In this document: piece after piece, positions 35,496 to 43,703 of the stretch | How the letters are laid out: the number at the start of each line of letters is the position of its first letter | How positions within the stretch are numbered: the first letter of the stretch is position 1 | Translations under genes and position numbers: made by a program | Source of the DNA: Arcobacteraceae bacterium | GTDB lineage: Bacteria; Campylobacterota; Campylobacteria; Campylobacterales; Arcobacteraceae | NCBI GenBank assembly: GCA_021107755.1 | Contig: JAIOSF010000026.1 | Location: forward strand, 107,159-171,158 | Length of the DNA stretch: 64,000 nucleotides | Direction of reading: 5' to 3' | The notes under the pieces: model-generated | Database searches by the model: none | What the model saw: the letters and a program-made list of their open reading frames with translations, nothing else | What the model was told of the DNA's origin: nothing

Positions 35496-36653
35496 ATGAG
35501 TAATGTACCTAAATTAAGATTTAAAGAATTTAGTGGGGAATGGGAAGAGAAGAAGCTTGGAGATATAGCAGAAGTTTCTTCTGGTGGAACACCAAGTCGA
35601 ACAAAACAAAATTATTGGAATGGTAAAATACCTTGGGTTACAACAACTTTGATTGATTTTAAAATAATTGATAAAACAGAAGAATTAATTACAGAAGATG
35701 GACTTAAAAACTCATCAACTAAAATATTTCCTATTGGAACTATTTTAATGGCAATGTATGGACAAGGTAAAACAAGAGGGAAAGTAGGAATATTAGGAAT
35801 AGAGGCTTCTACAAATCAAGCATGTGGAGCAATAATTGTTAATAAGGATAAATTAAACTCTTTATTTTTATTTCATAATTTAGCAAAAAGATATGATGAA
35901 ATCAGAAATCTAAGTAATCAAGGTGGACAAGAGAATTTAAGTGGAGGAATTATTAAATCTATATATATTCCTTATACTACTTTGGAAGAACAAGAAAAAA
36001 TAGCTTCTTTTCTAACATCAGTTGATACAAAAATAGAACAATTAACAAAAAAAGAAGCCTTACTTCAAGAATATAAAAAAGGTGTAATGAATAAAATATT
36101 TAATCAAGAAATTAGATTTAAAGATGATGATGAAAGTGATTTTTCTGATTGGGAAGAAAAAAATCTTGGCAAGATATGTAAAATAAGAACTGGAAAATTA
36201 GATGCTAATGCAATGGTAGAAAAAGGTAAATATAGATTTTATACCTGTGCCAAAGATTACTATTTAATTGATAACTATGCATTTGATACTGATGCATTAA
36301 TCATATCAGGAAATGGTGCAAATGTTGGATATATCCACCATTATAAAGGAAAATTCAATGCTTATCAACGAACTTATGTATTAGATAAATTTAATGATAA
36401 TATATTTTATTTAAAATATTTTCTTGATAAGTATTTATATCAACGAATATTTACTGAAAAAAAAGAAGGAAATACACCTTATATTGTTTTGAGTACATTA
36501 TTAGAAATGAATATTTTTATGCCTTGTATTAAAGAACAAACAAAAATAGCAAACTTCTTATCATCAATAGATAAAAAGATAGAATTAACAACAAAAGAGT
36601 TAAATTCTACAAAAGAGTTTAAAAAAGCACTTTTACAACAGATGTTTGTGTGA
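35496..36653 (+). CDS. hsdS: Type I restriction-modification specificity subunit
   Basis: 385 residues with two target-recognition domains. Each half begins with a W-E-x-x-x-L-G-x-I/C segment (WEEKKLGDIAEV at about 16 and WEEKNLGKICKI at about 220) and ends in a helical repeat (QEKIASFLTSVDTKIEQ; QTKIANFLSSIDKKIEL), which form the antiparallel spacer helices. It sets the bipartite DNA target of the complex; the target cannot be predicted here. Its last 39 nt recur twice downstream (38065 and 39883), a sign of recombination at this 3' end. Confidence 0.93.
   Translation: MSNVPKLRFKEFSGEWEEKKLGDIAEVSSGGTPSRTKQNYWNGKIPWVTTTLIDFKIIDKTEELITEDGLKNSSTKIFPIGTILMAMYGQGKTRGKVGILGIEASTNQACGAIIVNKDKLNSLFLFHNLAKRYDEIRNLSNQGGQENLSGGIIKSIYIPYTTLEEQEKIASFLTSVDTKIEQLTKKEALLQEYKKGVMNKIFNQEIRFKDDDESDFSDWEEKNLGKICKIRTGKLDANAMVEKGKYRFYTCAKDYYLIDNYAFDTDALIISGNGANVGYIHHYKGKFNAYQRTYVLDKFNDNIFYLKYFLDKYLYQRIFTEKKEGNTPYIVLSTLLEMNIFMPCIKEQTKIANFLSSIDKKIELTTKELNSTKEFKKALLQQMFV
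36615..36653 (+). repeat. hsdS 3'-end repeat, copy A (inside hsdS)
   Basis: The final 13 codons of the intact hsdS (encoding KALLQQMFV at the end). Copies B (38065-38103) and C (39883-39921) have the same length and differ at only a few bases. Confidence 0.9.
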
Positions 36654-36662
36654 GGGATAAAT

Positions 36663-38063
36663 TTGTACTTGTTAGAATCTGAAATCATTGAATATATTAA
36701 TAACCAACATGGTATGGAAGTAATAAATGCTGATGCACTTTATAATCCATTAAAAAGTATTAATATAAAAAGAGATTCTAATTTAAAAATAATATTAGAA
36801 ACAACATCGCCTTTAAATTCAAAAACAGAAGCTGTCACTATTCCAGCAGGTACAGTATATGTAAATAAAAATGAAGTCATATTAAAAGATAAATTCTCAA
36901 AAAGATTGTTTATTCTATCTGGTGTTACACCATATGCCTCAACTTTATCAGTTACTAATAAATTAAGAACGGAACTGTCTTATTTAGATAGCATTAAATC
37001 TACTTTAGAATCATTATTGGAGGAAAAATACTTAATAGAATTTGTTTCTAATATGGATATAAAAAATTTTATTTTATCAGATAAAATATTAATTAATAAA
37101 TCCACAACTGAAAGAATAAGTATAGATAAAATTAATTTTAGCGATACATCAAACAGTGAACTGAATTCATGGGGTTGTATTAGCAACAAAATTGATGATT
37201 TCTCTTTGTATATTTGTAGTTATACACATAATAATCAAAACTATCAATATATTTTATATAATAAACTTCTTTTAGAAGAAGAAAGAAGAAAAATCAGAAA
37301 TTGTATTTCTTTTATTTTGGGAAAACCTATTCTATACTTAGGGTATAGCACTTACACAGAAGATTCAAAAATGGTTTCTTTTGAACTAAGAAGTGGATAT
37401 GACTACAAAGGTGCTTTTGATTTAGACGCATTACCTCCTACAATTTTAAGTTCAAATATGTCAAATATGATTAATTCTGATATATTTAACAAGCTATTGA
37501 TTTCTTTATATAATAACTATGATAAATATGATTTTCAACATTTATTCTGGATGTATTGGCATGCTTCAACTTCACATTTTTACAGTGCATCGGTACAATT
37601 TGGTGGATGTATAGAATCATTACAAAATTCATATTTAGAAAAAAATAGTAATAGTAAAATAATTGAATCAACAGAAATATGGAAATCTTTTAGAGAAAAT
37701 AATATGAACTTAATTGATGAACTTTGTATAGATAATAAAGAAAAAGAATTACTTAAAAATAAAATTAATAATATAAATATTTTACCACAACAAAAACAAT
37801 TAGAAAAGTTATTTGAATTATTAAAAATTGAGCTAACCGAATTGGAAAGTAAAACTTGGAAACAAAGGAATATCCCAGCACATGGTAACAAAATAGAAAA
37901 TAATTTAGAATATATAAGAGGCGTAAAAATATTAAGAACACTTTTTAATAGATTGATTTTGAAAATCTCAAATGCAAGTGAATATTATTATGATTATTAC
38001 AGTTTAGGAGATGAGAAAAGTTATAATTTAAGGCTATTAGAAGATGGAATTAAAAATGGATAA
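36663..38063 (+). CDS. Large HEPN-motif protein in the hsd operon (ApeA-like?), candidate defence RNase
   Basis: 466 residues from a TTG at 36663 that sits 5-6 nt after GAGGGA; an internal ATG 16 codons in is the alternative. The first 300 residues look rich in beta strands and match nothing I know for certain. The C-terminal helical part contains QRNIPAHGN, giving the HEPN RNase motif R-x4-H at R402-H407. This build, a large N-terminal domain plus a HEPN tail, recalls the abortive-infection protein ApeA, but that is by eye. It starts 9 nt after hsdS and is followed by a second hsdS tail, so it was inserted as cargo into the type I system. Confidence 0.6.
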   Translation: MYLLESEIIEYINNQHGMEVINADALYNPLKSINIKRDSNLKIILETTSPLNSKTEAVTIPAGTVYVNKNEVILKDKFSKRLFILSGVTPYASTLSVTNKLRTELSYLDSIKSTLESLLEEKYLIEFVSNMDIKNFILSDKILINKSTTERISIDKINFSDTSNSELNSWGCISNKIDDFSLYICSYTHNNQNYQYILYNKLLLEEERRKIRNCISFILGKPILYLGYSTYTEDSKMVSFELRSGYDYKGAFDLDALPPTILSSNMSNMINSDIFNKLLISLYNNYDKYDFQHLFWMYWHASTSHFYSASVQFGGCIESLQNSYLEKNSNSKIIESTEIWKSFRENNMNLIDELCIDNKEKELLKNKINNINILPQQKQLEKLFELLKIELTELESKTWKQRNIPAHGNKIENNLEYIRGVKILRTLFNRLILKISNASEYYYDYYSLGDEKSYNLRLLEDGIKNG

Positions 38064-38064
38064 A

Positions 38065-38103
38065 AAGTTCAAAAAAGCACTTTTACAGCAGATGTTCGTG
38101 TAA
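38065..38103 (+). pseudogene. hsdS 3'-end remnant, copy B
   Basis: 39 nt encoding KFKKALLQQMFV and a stop, beginning 1 nt after the stop codon of the HEPN gene. It has no start codon of its own, so it is a recombination scar of hsdS. The reading frame of the tail is intact. Confidence 0.85.
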
Positions 38104-38185
38104 AAAGTATGAAAATTTACACATATAATAATTATTTGGGTAAAATATCTCATAAATTACCCATATTAAAAAAATAGGTGTAAAA

Positions 38186-39262
38186 ATGCCACAAGAGTAC
38201 ATACCTTTAAAATTACCACTAAATAAAGAACTAGAGAGTAAACAAGTCCTAAAAAAGATTGTAAGCTCAAACCGTGCTTTAGCTGAACTCAAAGGTGTGG
38301 CACAAACTATTCCAAATCAAAGCATACTTATCAATGCTTTAGCACTACAAGAAGCAAAAGACTCTTCTGAGATTGAAAATATTGTTACAACGCATGATGA
38401 ACTTTATAGGGCAGATATTAATAGTTCTAATATTACAAATCAAGCAAAAGAGGTAAAACGATACAAAGATGCCCTTTATAGTGGTTTTACACTTATAAAA
38501 GAGCAGAAACTTTTACTCAAAAAACATATAGTTAAAATCCAACAAGTATTAGAAAACAACGAAGCAGGTATAAGAACTCAAAGTGGAACATCTCTAAAAA
38601 ACGATAAAACAGGTGAGATAATATATATGCCACCTCAAAATCACGAAGATATTCAAAGCTTGATGGATAATCTAGAAGAGTATATAAACACACCCACTCT
38701 TGATGAGTTTGATACACTGACTAAGATGGCTATTATTCATTATCAATTTGAGTCTATACATCCATTTTATGATGGAAATGGTAGAACAGGCAGAATTATC
38801 AACATACTGTATTTGATTTTGAATGAGTTGTTAGAGTTACCTATTTTATATTTGAGTTCTTATATCATTGCAAATAAAAATGACTATTATAGATTACTCA
38901 ATGAAGTGAGAACAAAAGATAACTGGGAAGAGTGGATATTATATATTTTAGATGGTGTAGAAGTAACTGCAAAAAATACAATTAATATGATTAAAGAGAT
39001 TAATGCCCTTATGGAAACAACAAAAGAAAAACTCATGCAAGAACTTCCAAAAGTCTATTCAAAAGATTTATTAGAACTTCTTTTTAAACACCCTTATACA
39101 AAAATAAATTTTTTAGTTGATGAACTTGATATCACAAGAAAAACAGCAGGTGTACATCTCAGAGCTATTGAAGAGATTGGAGTTTTACAGAGTGTTAAGT
39201 TTGGTAGAGATGTTTACTTTATCAACCAAGAGTTATTTAAAATATTAAAAACAAAATATTAA
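38186..39262 (+). CDS. Fic-domain protein, class II (AMPylator-type)
   Basis: 358 residues. The Fic catalytic motif HPFYDGNGRTGR is complete at 192-203. The inhibitory helix motif S/T-xxx-E-G/N occurs before it as SSEIEN (60-65), which makes it a class II, self-inhibited enzyme. A C-terminal winged helix (about 300-345, DELDITRKTAGVHLRAIEEIG) may bind DNA. Fic proteins transfer AMP, usually, to target proteins and are often toxins or regulators. It lies in the hsd cargo region between an hsdS remnant and an hsdR/rhuM fusion ORF. No separate antitoxin gene is needed in class II. The target is unknown. Confidence 0.88.
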   Translation: MPQEYIPLKLPLNKELESKQVLKKIVSSNRALAELKGVAQTIPNQSILINALALQEAKDSSEIENIVTTHDELYRADINSSNITNQAKEVKRYKDALYSGFTLIKEQKLLLKKHIVKIQQVLENNEAGIRTQSGTSLKNDKTGEIIYMPPQNHEDIQSLMDNLEEYINTPTLDEFDTLTKMAIIHYQFESIHPFYDGNGRTGRIINILYLILNELLELPILYLSSYIIANKNDYYRLLNEVRTKDNWEEWILYILDGVEVTAKNTINMIKEINALMETTKEKLMQELPKVYSKDLLELLFKHPYTKINFLVDELDITRKTAGVHLRAIEEIGVLQSVKFGRDVYFINQELFKILKTKY

Positions 39263-39273
39263 AAAGAGATTTT

Positions 39274-39468
39274 ATGAGTACCCAAAGTGAAGCTATATTA
39301 GAAGAGAACCTTATCAAGCAACTTGTAGATTTGAAGTATGAAAGAGTAGCTATAAAAGATGATAATGAGCTAGAGATAGAAATAGAAAAAAACAACAGCA
39401 TAAAAGAGCTAGAAGAAGATATAAAAAAATATGATATTAAAGTATCGAAAGAGAAAGGTTATCAATGA
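39274..39468 (+). pseudogene. Deletion scar: start of hsdR joined to end of rhuM
   Basis: 64 codons. Residues 1 to about 34 (MSTQSEAILEENLI ... IKDDNELE) match the first residues of the intact HsdR at 40785. Residues about 42-53 (SIKELEEDIKKY) match the last residues of RhuM (SIKELEEDIKYLK). The simplest reading is an earlier hsdR-rhuM pair at this spot that lost everything between. The frame stays open and the ribosome site is kept, so a peptide could still be made. Its stop overlaps the next gene (ATGA). Confidence 0.8.
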
Positions 39469-39926
39469 AAGATTTAATAGTATCACAAGTTCAAAGAGAA
39501 AATATTTTAAATAATCAGTTTGCATTAGAAGAGGTTGAAAGAAATATTGGGATTCAAACAGTTTATTTTGAAGATGATATGTGGCTTACAAAAAAACAAG
39601 TTCAAGAATTTTATGAGATTAGTGATTCTACAATCAAAAGATATATTGAAAATAACAATGATGAATTATCTAAAAATGGATATAAGGTTTTGCGAGGGAA
39701 GTCCCTAAAAACCTATAAAGAAGAGTTTGGTAGCTTCATTGATGAACCTACCAAAACGACAGTTCTTGGAATTTTTAATTTTAGAGCTTTTTTAAATCTT
39801 GGAATGTTACTAACAGAGAGTGGAAAAGCTAAAATAGCAAACTTTTTATTTTCTATCGATACAAAAATATCACAAAATAAAAAAGTTCAAAAAAGCACTT
39901 TTGCAACAGATGTTTGTGTGAGGTGA
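39465..39926 (+). CDS. DNA-binding-type protein with fused, frameshifted hsdS tail
   Basis: 153 residues. The first 120 or so look like a winged-helix DNA-binding protein of the type found in hsd loci (MWLTKKQVQEFYEISDSTIKRYIE, then RGKSLKTYKEEF and FRAFLNLGMLLTESG). From about residue 121 the text becomes hsdS-derived: KIANFLFSIDTKIS matches the HsdS end, and then a one-base shift gives the nonsense tail VQKSTFATDVCV over hsdS copy C. So the gene lost its own 3' end to recombination with hsdS. Whether the chimera works is unknown. Confidence 0.65.
   Translation: MKDLIVSQVQRENILNNQFALEEVERNIGIQTVYFEDDMWLTKKQVQEFYEISDSTIKRYIENNNDELSKNGYKVLRGKSLKTYKEEFGSFIDEPTKTTVLGIFNFRAFLNLGMLLTESGKAKIANFLFSIDTKISQNKKVQKSTFATDVCVR
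39685..39714. repeat. Hairpin inside the chimeric DNA-binding gene
   Basis: AGGTTTT (39685-39691) pairs with AAAACCT (39708-39714), and AGGGA (39695-39699) with TCCCT (39702-39706), separated by small bulges. It sits just before codons for LKTY, the same place relative to a K-x-Y segment as the palindromes in the Bro-N-like gene and rhuM, but its sequence differs from theirs. Confidence 0.55.
39829..39921 (+). pseudogene. hsdS 3'-end remnant, copy C
   Basis: About 93 nt matching the end of hsdS, including the 39-nt repeat at 39883-39921. It is shorter than the real hsdS end, lacking part of the helix region. The hsdS frame is lost through a one-base shift relative to the upstream chimeric gene. 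Confidence 0.8.
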
Positions 39927-39931
39927 TTAAA

Positions 39932-40045
39932 ATGGAAAGAATAATCTCAAAGAGTTTCAACTCGAAGTTGATACAGCCAAATATCCGAAACAATTCGACA
40001 CTCTTTGAGGAGTTGAGTAATTATACAGAAGGTTTACTTAAATGA
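39932..40045 (+). CDS. Short ORF of 37 codons between hsdS remnant and Abi-like gene
   Basis: ATG at 39932 to TGA at 40043-40045, encoding a polar peptide that starts MERIISKSFNSKL. It begins 10 nt after the end of hsdS copy C, where AGGTGA may serve as a ribosome site, and its end overlaps the next start (ATGA). It could be a translated leader for the Abi-like gene or the remains of another inserted gene. I recognise no family. Confidence 0.4.
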   Translation: MERIISKSFNSKLIQPNIRNNSTLFEELSNYTEGLLK

Positions 40046-40788
40046 ATCATAAACATTTTAAACAAATATTAATATCAAACAATATACTTCCAAAAACTAT
40101 GAGCGAAACAAAACTAGGCTTAAAGCTTATAAAACAAAAAGAAAAATTCATACTAGAAGATGGGGTAAAAGCACTTAAATATAATAAAAATATTACATCA
40201 TTAAATGGAAATTATAGTTTAGAACAATATTTACAAGAGATACAAAGAATTACAAATCAATATTATTTTTTATATATTCAAATAAGTCAATTTGAAGCAT
40301 TTTTACGAACTTATATAAACCACAAAATGGTAAAAGTTTATGGTAATAGGTGGCATAAAAATAGCATAATGAGTGACTTAAAAGATTTTAATAGTACAAA
40401 TATACTAAGGTATAATAAACCATCACAAGTTTTAAATAGTATCTCTTTTGGGACATTAGAGTTGGTCTTTTTAAGTGGTTCGAGATATGCTAATGTATTT
40501 CAAAAAGATTTGAATATTAATAAGATTTTGGCAAAAAATGGAAAACCAAAATATCACAATAAAGATATGCTAAAAGATTTATTTCAATTAGTTAGAAATG
40601 CTAGAAATGATATATGTCATCATAGAAGAATAGGAGAAAGTATCAAGTCAAATCCAAAATACAAAAAGAAGAAGATGACTAAGTCGGATGTGCTACACTC
40701 TTTAAATGATTTGAAAATATTGTTAGGATATGATGATACTTTTGATGTAAAAGATGTAAAACTACAATATGGAGATATTGCAATATGA
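40042..40788 (+). CDS. Abi-like protein with HEPN RNase motif
   Basis: 248 residues, mainly helical. RNARNDICHHR at 185-195 contains the HEPN motif R-x4-H (R188-H193, in the RNxxxH form). The layout, a helical body with this motif in the C-terminal third, fits the Abi_2/AbiD-AbiF group of abortive-infection proteins. It is coupled at both ends: ATGA overlap with the 37-codon ORF and 4-nt overlap with hsdR. It is therefore expressed with the restriction subunit, perhaps acting if restriction fails. The HEPN motif is seen, phage defence is inferred from family and place. Confidence 0.72.
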   Translation: MNHKHFKQILISNNILPKTMSETKLGLKLIKQKEKFILEDGVKALKYNKNITSLNGNYSLEQYLQEIQRITNQYYFLYIQISQFEAFLRTYINHKMVKVYGNRWHKNSIMSDLKDFNSTNILRYNKPSQVLNSISFGTLELVFLSGSRYANVFQKDLNINKILAKNGKPKYHNKDMLKDLFQLVRNARNDICHHRRIGESIKSNPKYKKKKMTKSDVLHSLNDLKILLGYDDTFDVKDVKLQYGDIAI

Positions 40789-43703
40789 GCACACAATCTG
40801 AAGCGATACTAGAAGAGAACTTAATCGGTCAACTTGTATCTTTAAAATACGAAAAAGTATCTATAAAAGATGACAAGCAGTTAGAACAAAATCTCAAAAC
40901 TCAACTAGAAAAGCATAATAAAACAACCATAAGTGATAGTGAATTTAAAAGAGTATTAAACCATCTCAATGGTGGAAGTGTATTTGAAAAAGCTAAAAAA
41001 ATAAGAGATAGATATAATCTTTTAAGAGATGATGGCACTACTAAATGGATTAATTTTTTAGATAGTGAACACTGGTGTCAAAATCTTTTTCAAGTTACAA
41101 ATCAAGTAAGTGTAGATGGGGTATATAAAAACAGATACGATGTGACACTTTTGATCAATGGTTTTCCACTAGTGCAAATTGAACTTAAAAGAAGAGGATT
41201 AGAACTCAAAGAAGCTTTTAATCAAATTAATCGCTACCAAAAGCACTCTTATGGTTCAAATAGTGCATTGTTTCACTATATCCAAATATTTATCATAAGC
41301 AATGGGGTTAATACAAAATATTATGCCAACAACAAAAAACAAAGCTTTAAACAAACCTTTTTTTGGGCAAATAAAGAGAATAAAAATATCACAAACCTAG
41401 AAGAGTTCACAGACACATTTTTGGAGCGATGTCATATCTCAAAGATGATATGTAAGTATATTGTTTTAGCTGAAGTTGATAAGATACTTATGGTGCTAAG
41501 ACCCTATCAGTTTTATGCAGTTGAAGCAATTATAGAACAAGTAAATACTTCAAAAAGAAATGGCTATATTTGGCATACAACAGGAAGTGGAAAAACACTC
41601 ACTTCATTTAAAACAGCACAAATACTTATGAAGTTGCCAAAAGTAGATAAAGTTGTCTTTGTGGTAGATAGAAAAGATTTGGACTTTCAAACCACAAAAG
41701 AGTTTAACTCTTTTAGTGATGGAAGTGTAGATGGAACTGATAATACAAAAGCTTTAGTAAGACAGTTTGGTGATGATACAAAACTAATAGTAACAACCAT
41801 ACAAAAACTAAACACAGCCATAAACAAAAAACAATACCTTGAAAAGATGGAAAAACAAAAAGAGAAACATATCGTATTTATCTTTGATGAGTGTCATAGA
41901 AGTCAGTTTGGTGAAACCCATCTAAATATCAATAAATTTTTTACAAACAATCAGATGATAGGTTTTACAGGTACGCCAATATTCCCCGAAAATGCTATGG
42001 GAAATAAACTAGGCAAAAGAACCACAGCAGACCTTTTTGATGACAGGCTTCATAGATATGTGATAACAGATGCGATAAATGATGACAATGTCTTGAAGTT
42101 TTCAGTTGAGTATATAGGAAGATACAAAGAGAAAGAGGGAAGTGCTACAAATATTGATATAGAAGTTGAAGATATAGATAGACAAGAGCTTTTAGAGAGT
42201 GATGATAGGGTAGAAAAGATAGTTGAATATATCTTGGCAAATCATGGAAGAAAAACACATAGTAAAGACTTTACTGGTATGATGTGTGTAAGTAGTGTAG
42301 AGATGCTTATGAAATATTATGAAACCTTTAAAAGTAAACAACACAATCTAAAAATAGCAACAATCTTTTCATATAGTGCCAATGAAGAGGATAAAGATGC
42401 AAATGGTTTGTATGAGTCAGATGGGGCGCATATCGATGAAAATCATATCAATAAACACAGCCGTGAAAAACTTGATGAGTATATCACTGATTATAATAAG
42501 ATATTTGGGACAAAATACAGCACAAAAGATAGTAAGACTTTTTACAACTACTACAACGAACTTTCAAAAAGGGTAAAAAAAGGTGAGGTTGATTTGCTCT
42601 TGGTAGTAAATATGTTTTTAACTGGATTTGATAGTAAAAAACTAAATACCTTGTATGTGGATAAAAGCTTAAAATATCACGGACTTATTCAAGCTTTTTC
42701 ACGAACAAACAGAATACTTGATGAGAGAAAATCACAAGGGAATATAGTCTGCTTTAGAAATATCAAAAAATCCACAGATGATGCTATCGCACTTTTTTCA
42801 AAACCAGAAGAAAAAGATGTGATACTTATGCAACCTTATGAAGAGTATGTTATAAAGTTCAATGAGGCTTTTATAAATCTGATAAAAATAGCACCAAGTG
42901 TTAGTAGTGTAGATGCTTTAATAAGTGAAGATGATAAGTTTGAGTTTATCAAAGCCTTTAGAGAGCTAATGAGAATCAAAAATATCTTAGAGGGATTTAG
43001 TGATTTTAAATGGTCTGATTTGTCTATGAGTGAACAGATGTTTGAAGACTATAAGTCAAAATACCTTGATATGTATGAGAAGATAAAAAGTGAAAAAAAT
43101 CAAGGAAATGAAAAAGTATCGATTCTTGAAGATGTGGATTTTGAACTTGAACTTATTCATAAAGATGAGATAAATGTAGCATATATTTTAAAACTATTGG
43201 CTAAATATAAAGACTCATCAGAAGAGGAGCAAAAACAACAAAGAGAAAATATCTCCAATATTTTGACAAACAATCCACAGCTTAGAAGTAAAAAAGAACT
43301 TATAGAGAAGTTTATCAATGAAAATTTATACGCTATAAATGAAGATGATATAGAAGATGAGTTTGATAAGTTTTGGGAAGATCAAAAAGATAAAGCTTAT
43401 GAAGAGTTATGTAGTGATGAAAACTTAGATTGTAAAGAGGTGAGAAAAGTTGTAGATAAATATATCTACGAACAAAGAGTTCCACTAAAAGATGAGATAG
43501 TAAAAACACTCAAAGTAAAACCAAAACTACTGATGCGAAAAAAAGTGATACCAAGAGTTTTAGATAAGATTGTACACTTTGTCGAAAAATTTTATGATGA
43601 CTTGGGAACAACAACAGTAATAACAAACAATATGGACTATGTAGGTATTGAAGATACTTTAATGGTAGCCGACCATAGTGAAACTTATGGAGAAAAAATC
43701 TAG
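40785..43703 (+). CDS. hsdR: Type I restriction endonuclease subunit R
   Basis: 972 residues. A PD-(D/E)xK nuclease site is at D119 ... E133-x-K135 (RYDVTLLINGFPLVQIELK). The SF2 translocase follows, with Walker A TGSGKT (266-271), motif II DECH (368-371), GFTGTP (motif III) and FSRTNR near the motif VI region. The C-terminal helical part (about 750-972) contacts HsdM. It moves and cuts unmodified DNA. It overlaps the Abi-like gene before it and touches rhuM after it. All catalytic motifs are intact, so the system is probably active. Confidence 0.95.
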   Translation: MSTQSEAILEENLIGQLVSLKYEKVSIKDDKQLEQNLKTQLEKHNKTTISDSEFKRVLNHLNGGSVFEKAKKIRDRYNLLRDDGTTKWINFLDSEHWCQNLFQVTNQVSVDGVYKNRYDVTLLINGFPLVQIELKRRGLELKEAFNQINRYQKHSYGSNSALFHYIQIFIISNGVNTKYYANNKKQSFKQTFFWANKENKNITNLEEFTDTFLERCHISKMICKYIVLAEVDKILMVLRPYQFYAVEAIIEQVNTSKRNGYIWHTTGSGKTLTSFKTAQILMKLPKVDKVVFVVDRKDLDFQTTKEFNSFSDGSVDGTDNTKALVRQFGDDTKLIVTTIQKLNTAINKKQYLEKMEKQKEKHIVFIFDECHRSQFGETHLNINKFFTNNQMIGFTGTPIFPENAMGNKLGKRTTADLFDDRLHRYVITDAINDDNVLKFSVEYIGRYKEKEGSATNIDIEVEDIDRQELLESDDRVEKIVEYILANHGRKTHSKDFTGMMCVSSVEMLMKYYETFKSKQHNLKIATIFSYSANEEDKDANGLYESDGAHIDENHINKHSREKLDEYITDYNKIFGTKYSTKDSKTFYNYYNELSKRVKKGEVDLLLVVNMFLTGFDSKKLNTLYVDKSLKYHGLIQAFSRTNRILDERKSQGNIVCFRNIKKSTDDAIALFSKPEEKDVILMQPYEEYVIKFNEAFINLIKIAPSVSSVDALISEDDKFEFIKAFRELMRIKNILEGFSDFKWSDLSMSEQMFEDYKSKYLDMYEKIKSEKNQGNEKVSILEDVDFELELIHKDEINVAYILKLLAKYKDSSEEEQKQQRENISNILTNNPQLRSKKELIEKFINENLYAINEDDIEDEFDKFWEDQKDKAYEELCSDENLDCKEVRKVVDKYIYEQRVPLKDEIVKTLKVKPKLLMRKKVIPRVLDKIVHFVEKFYDDLGTTTVITNNMDYVGIEDTLMVADHSETYGEKI

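Noticed and set aside
37580..37891. 103-codon minus-strand frame over the HEPN gene
   Set aside because: Antisense shadow; the plus-strand frame is longer, has a ribosome site and carries the HEPN motif.
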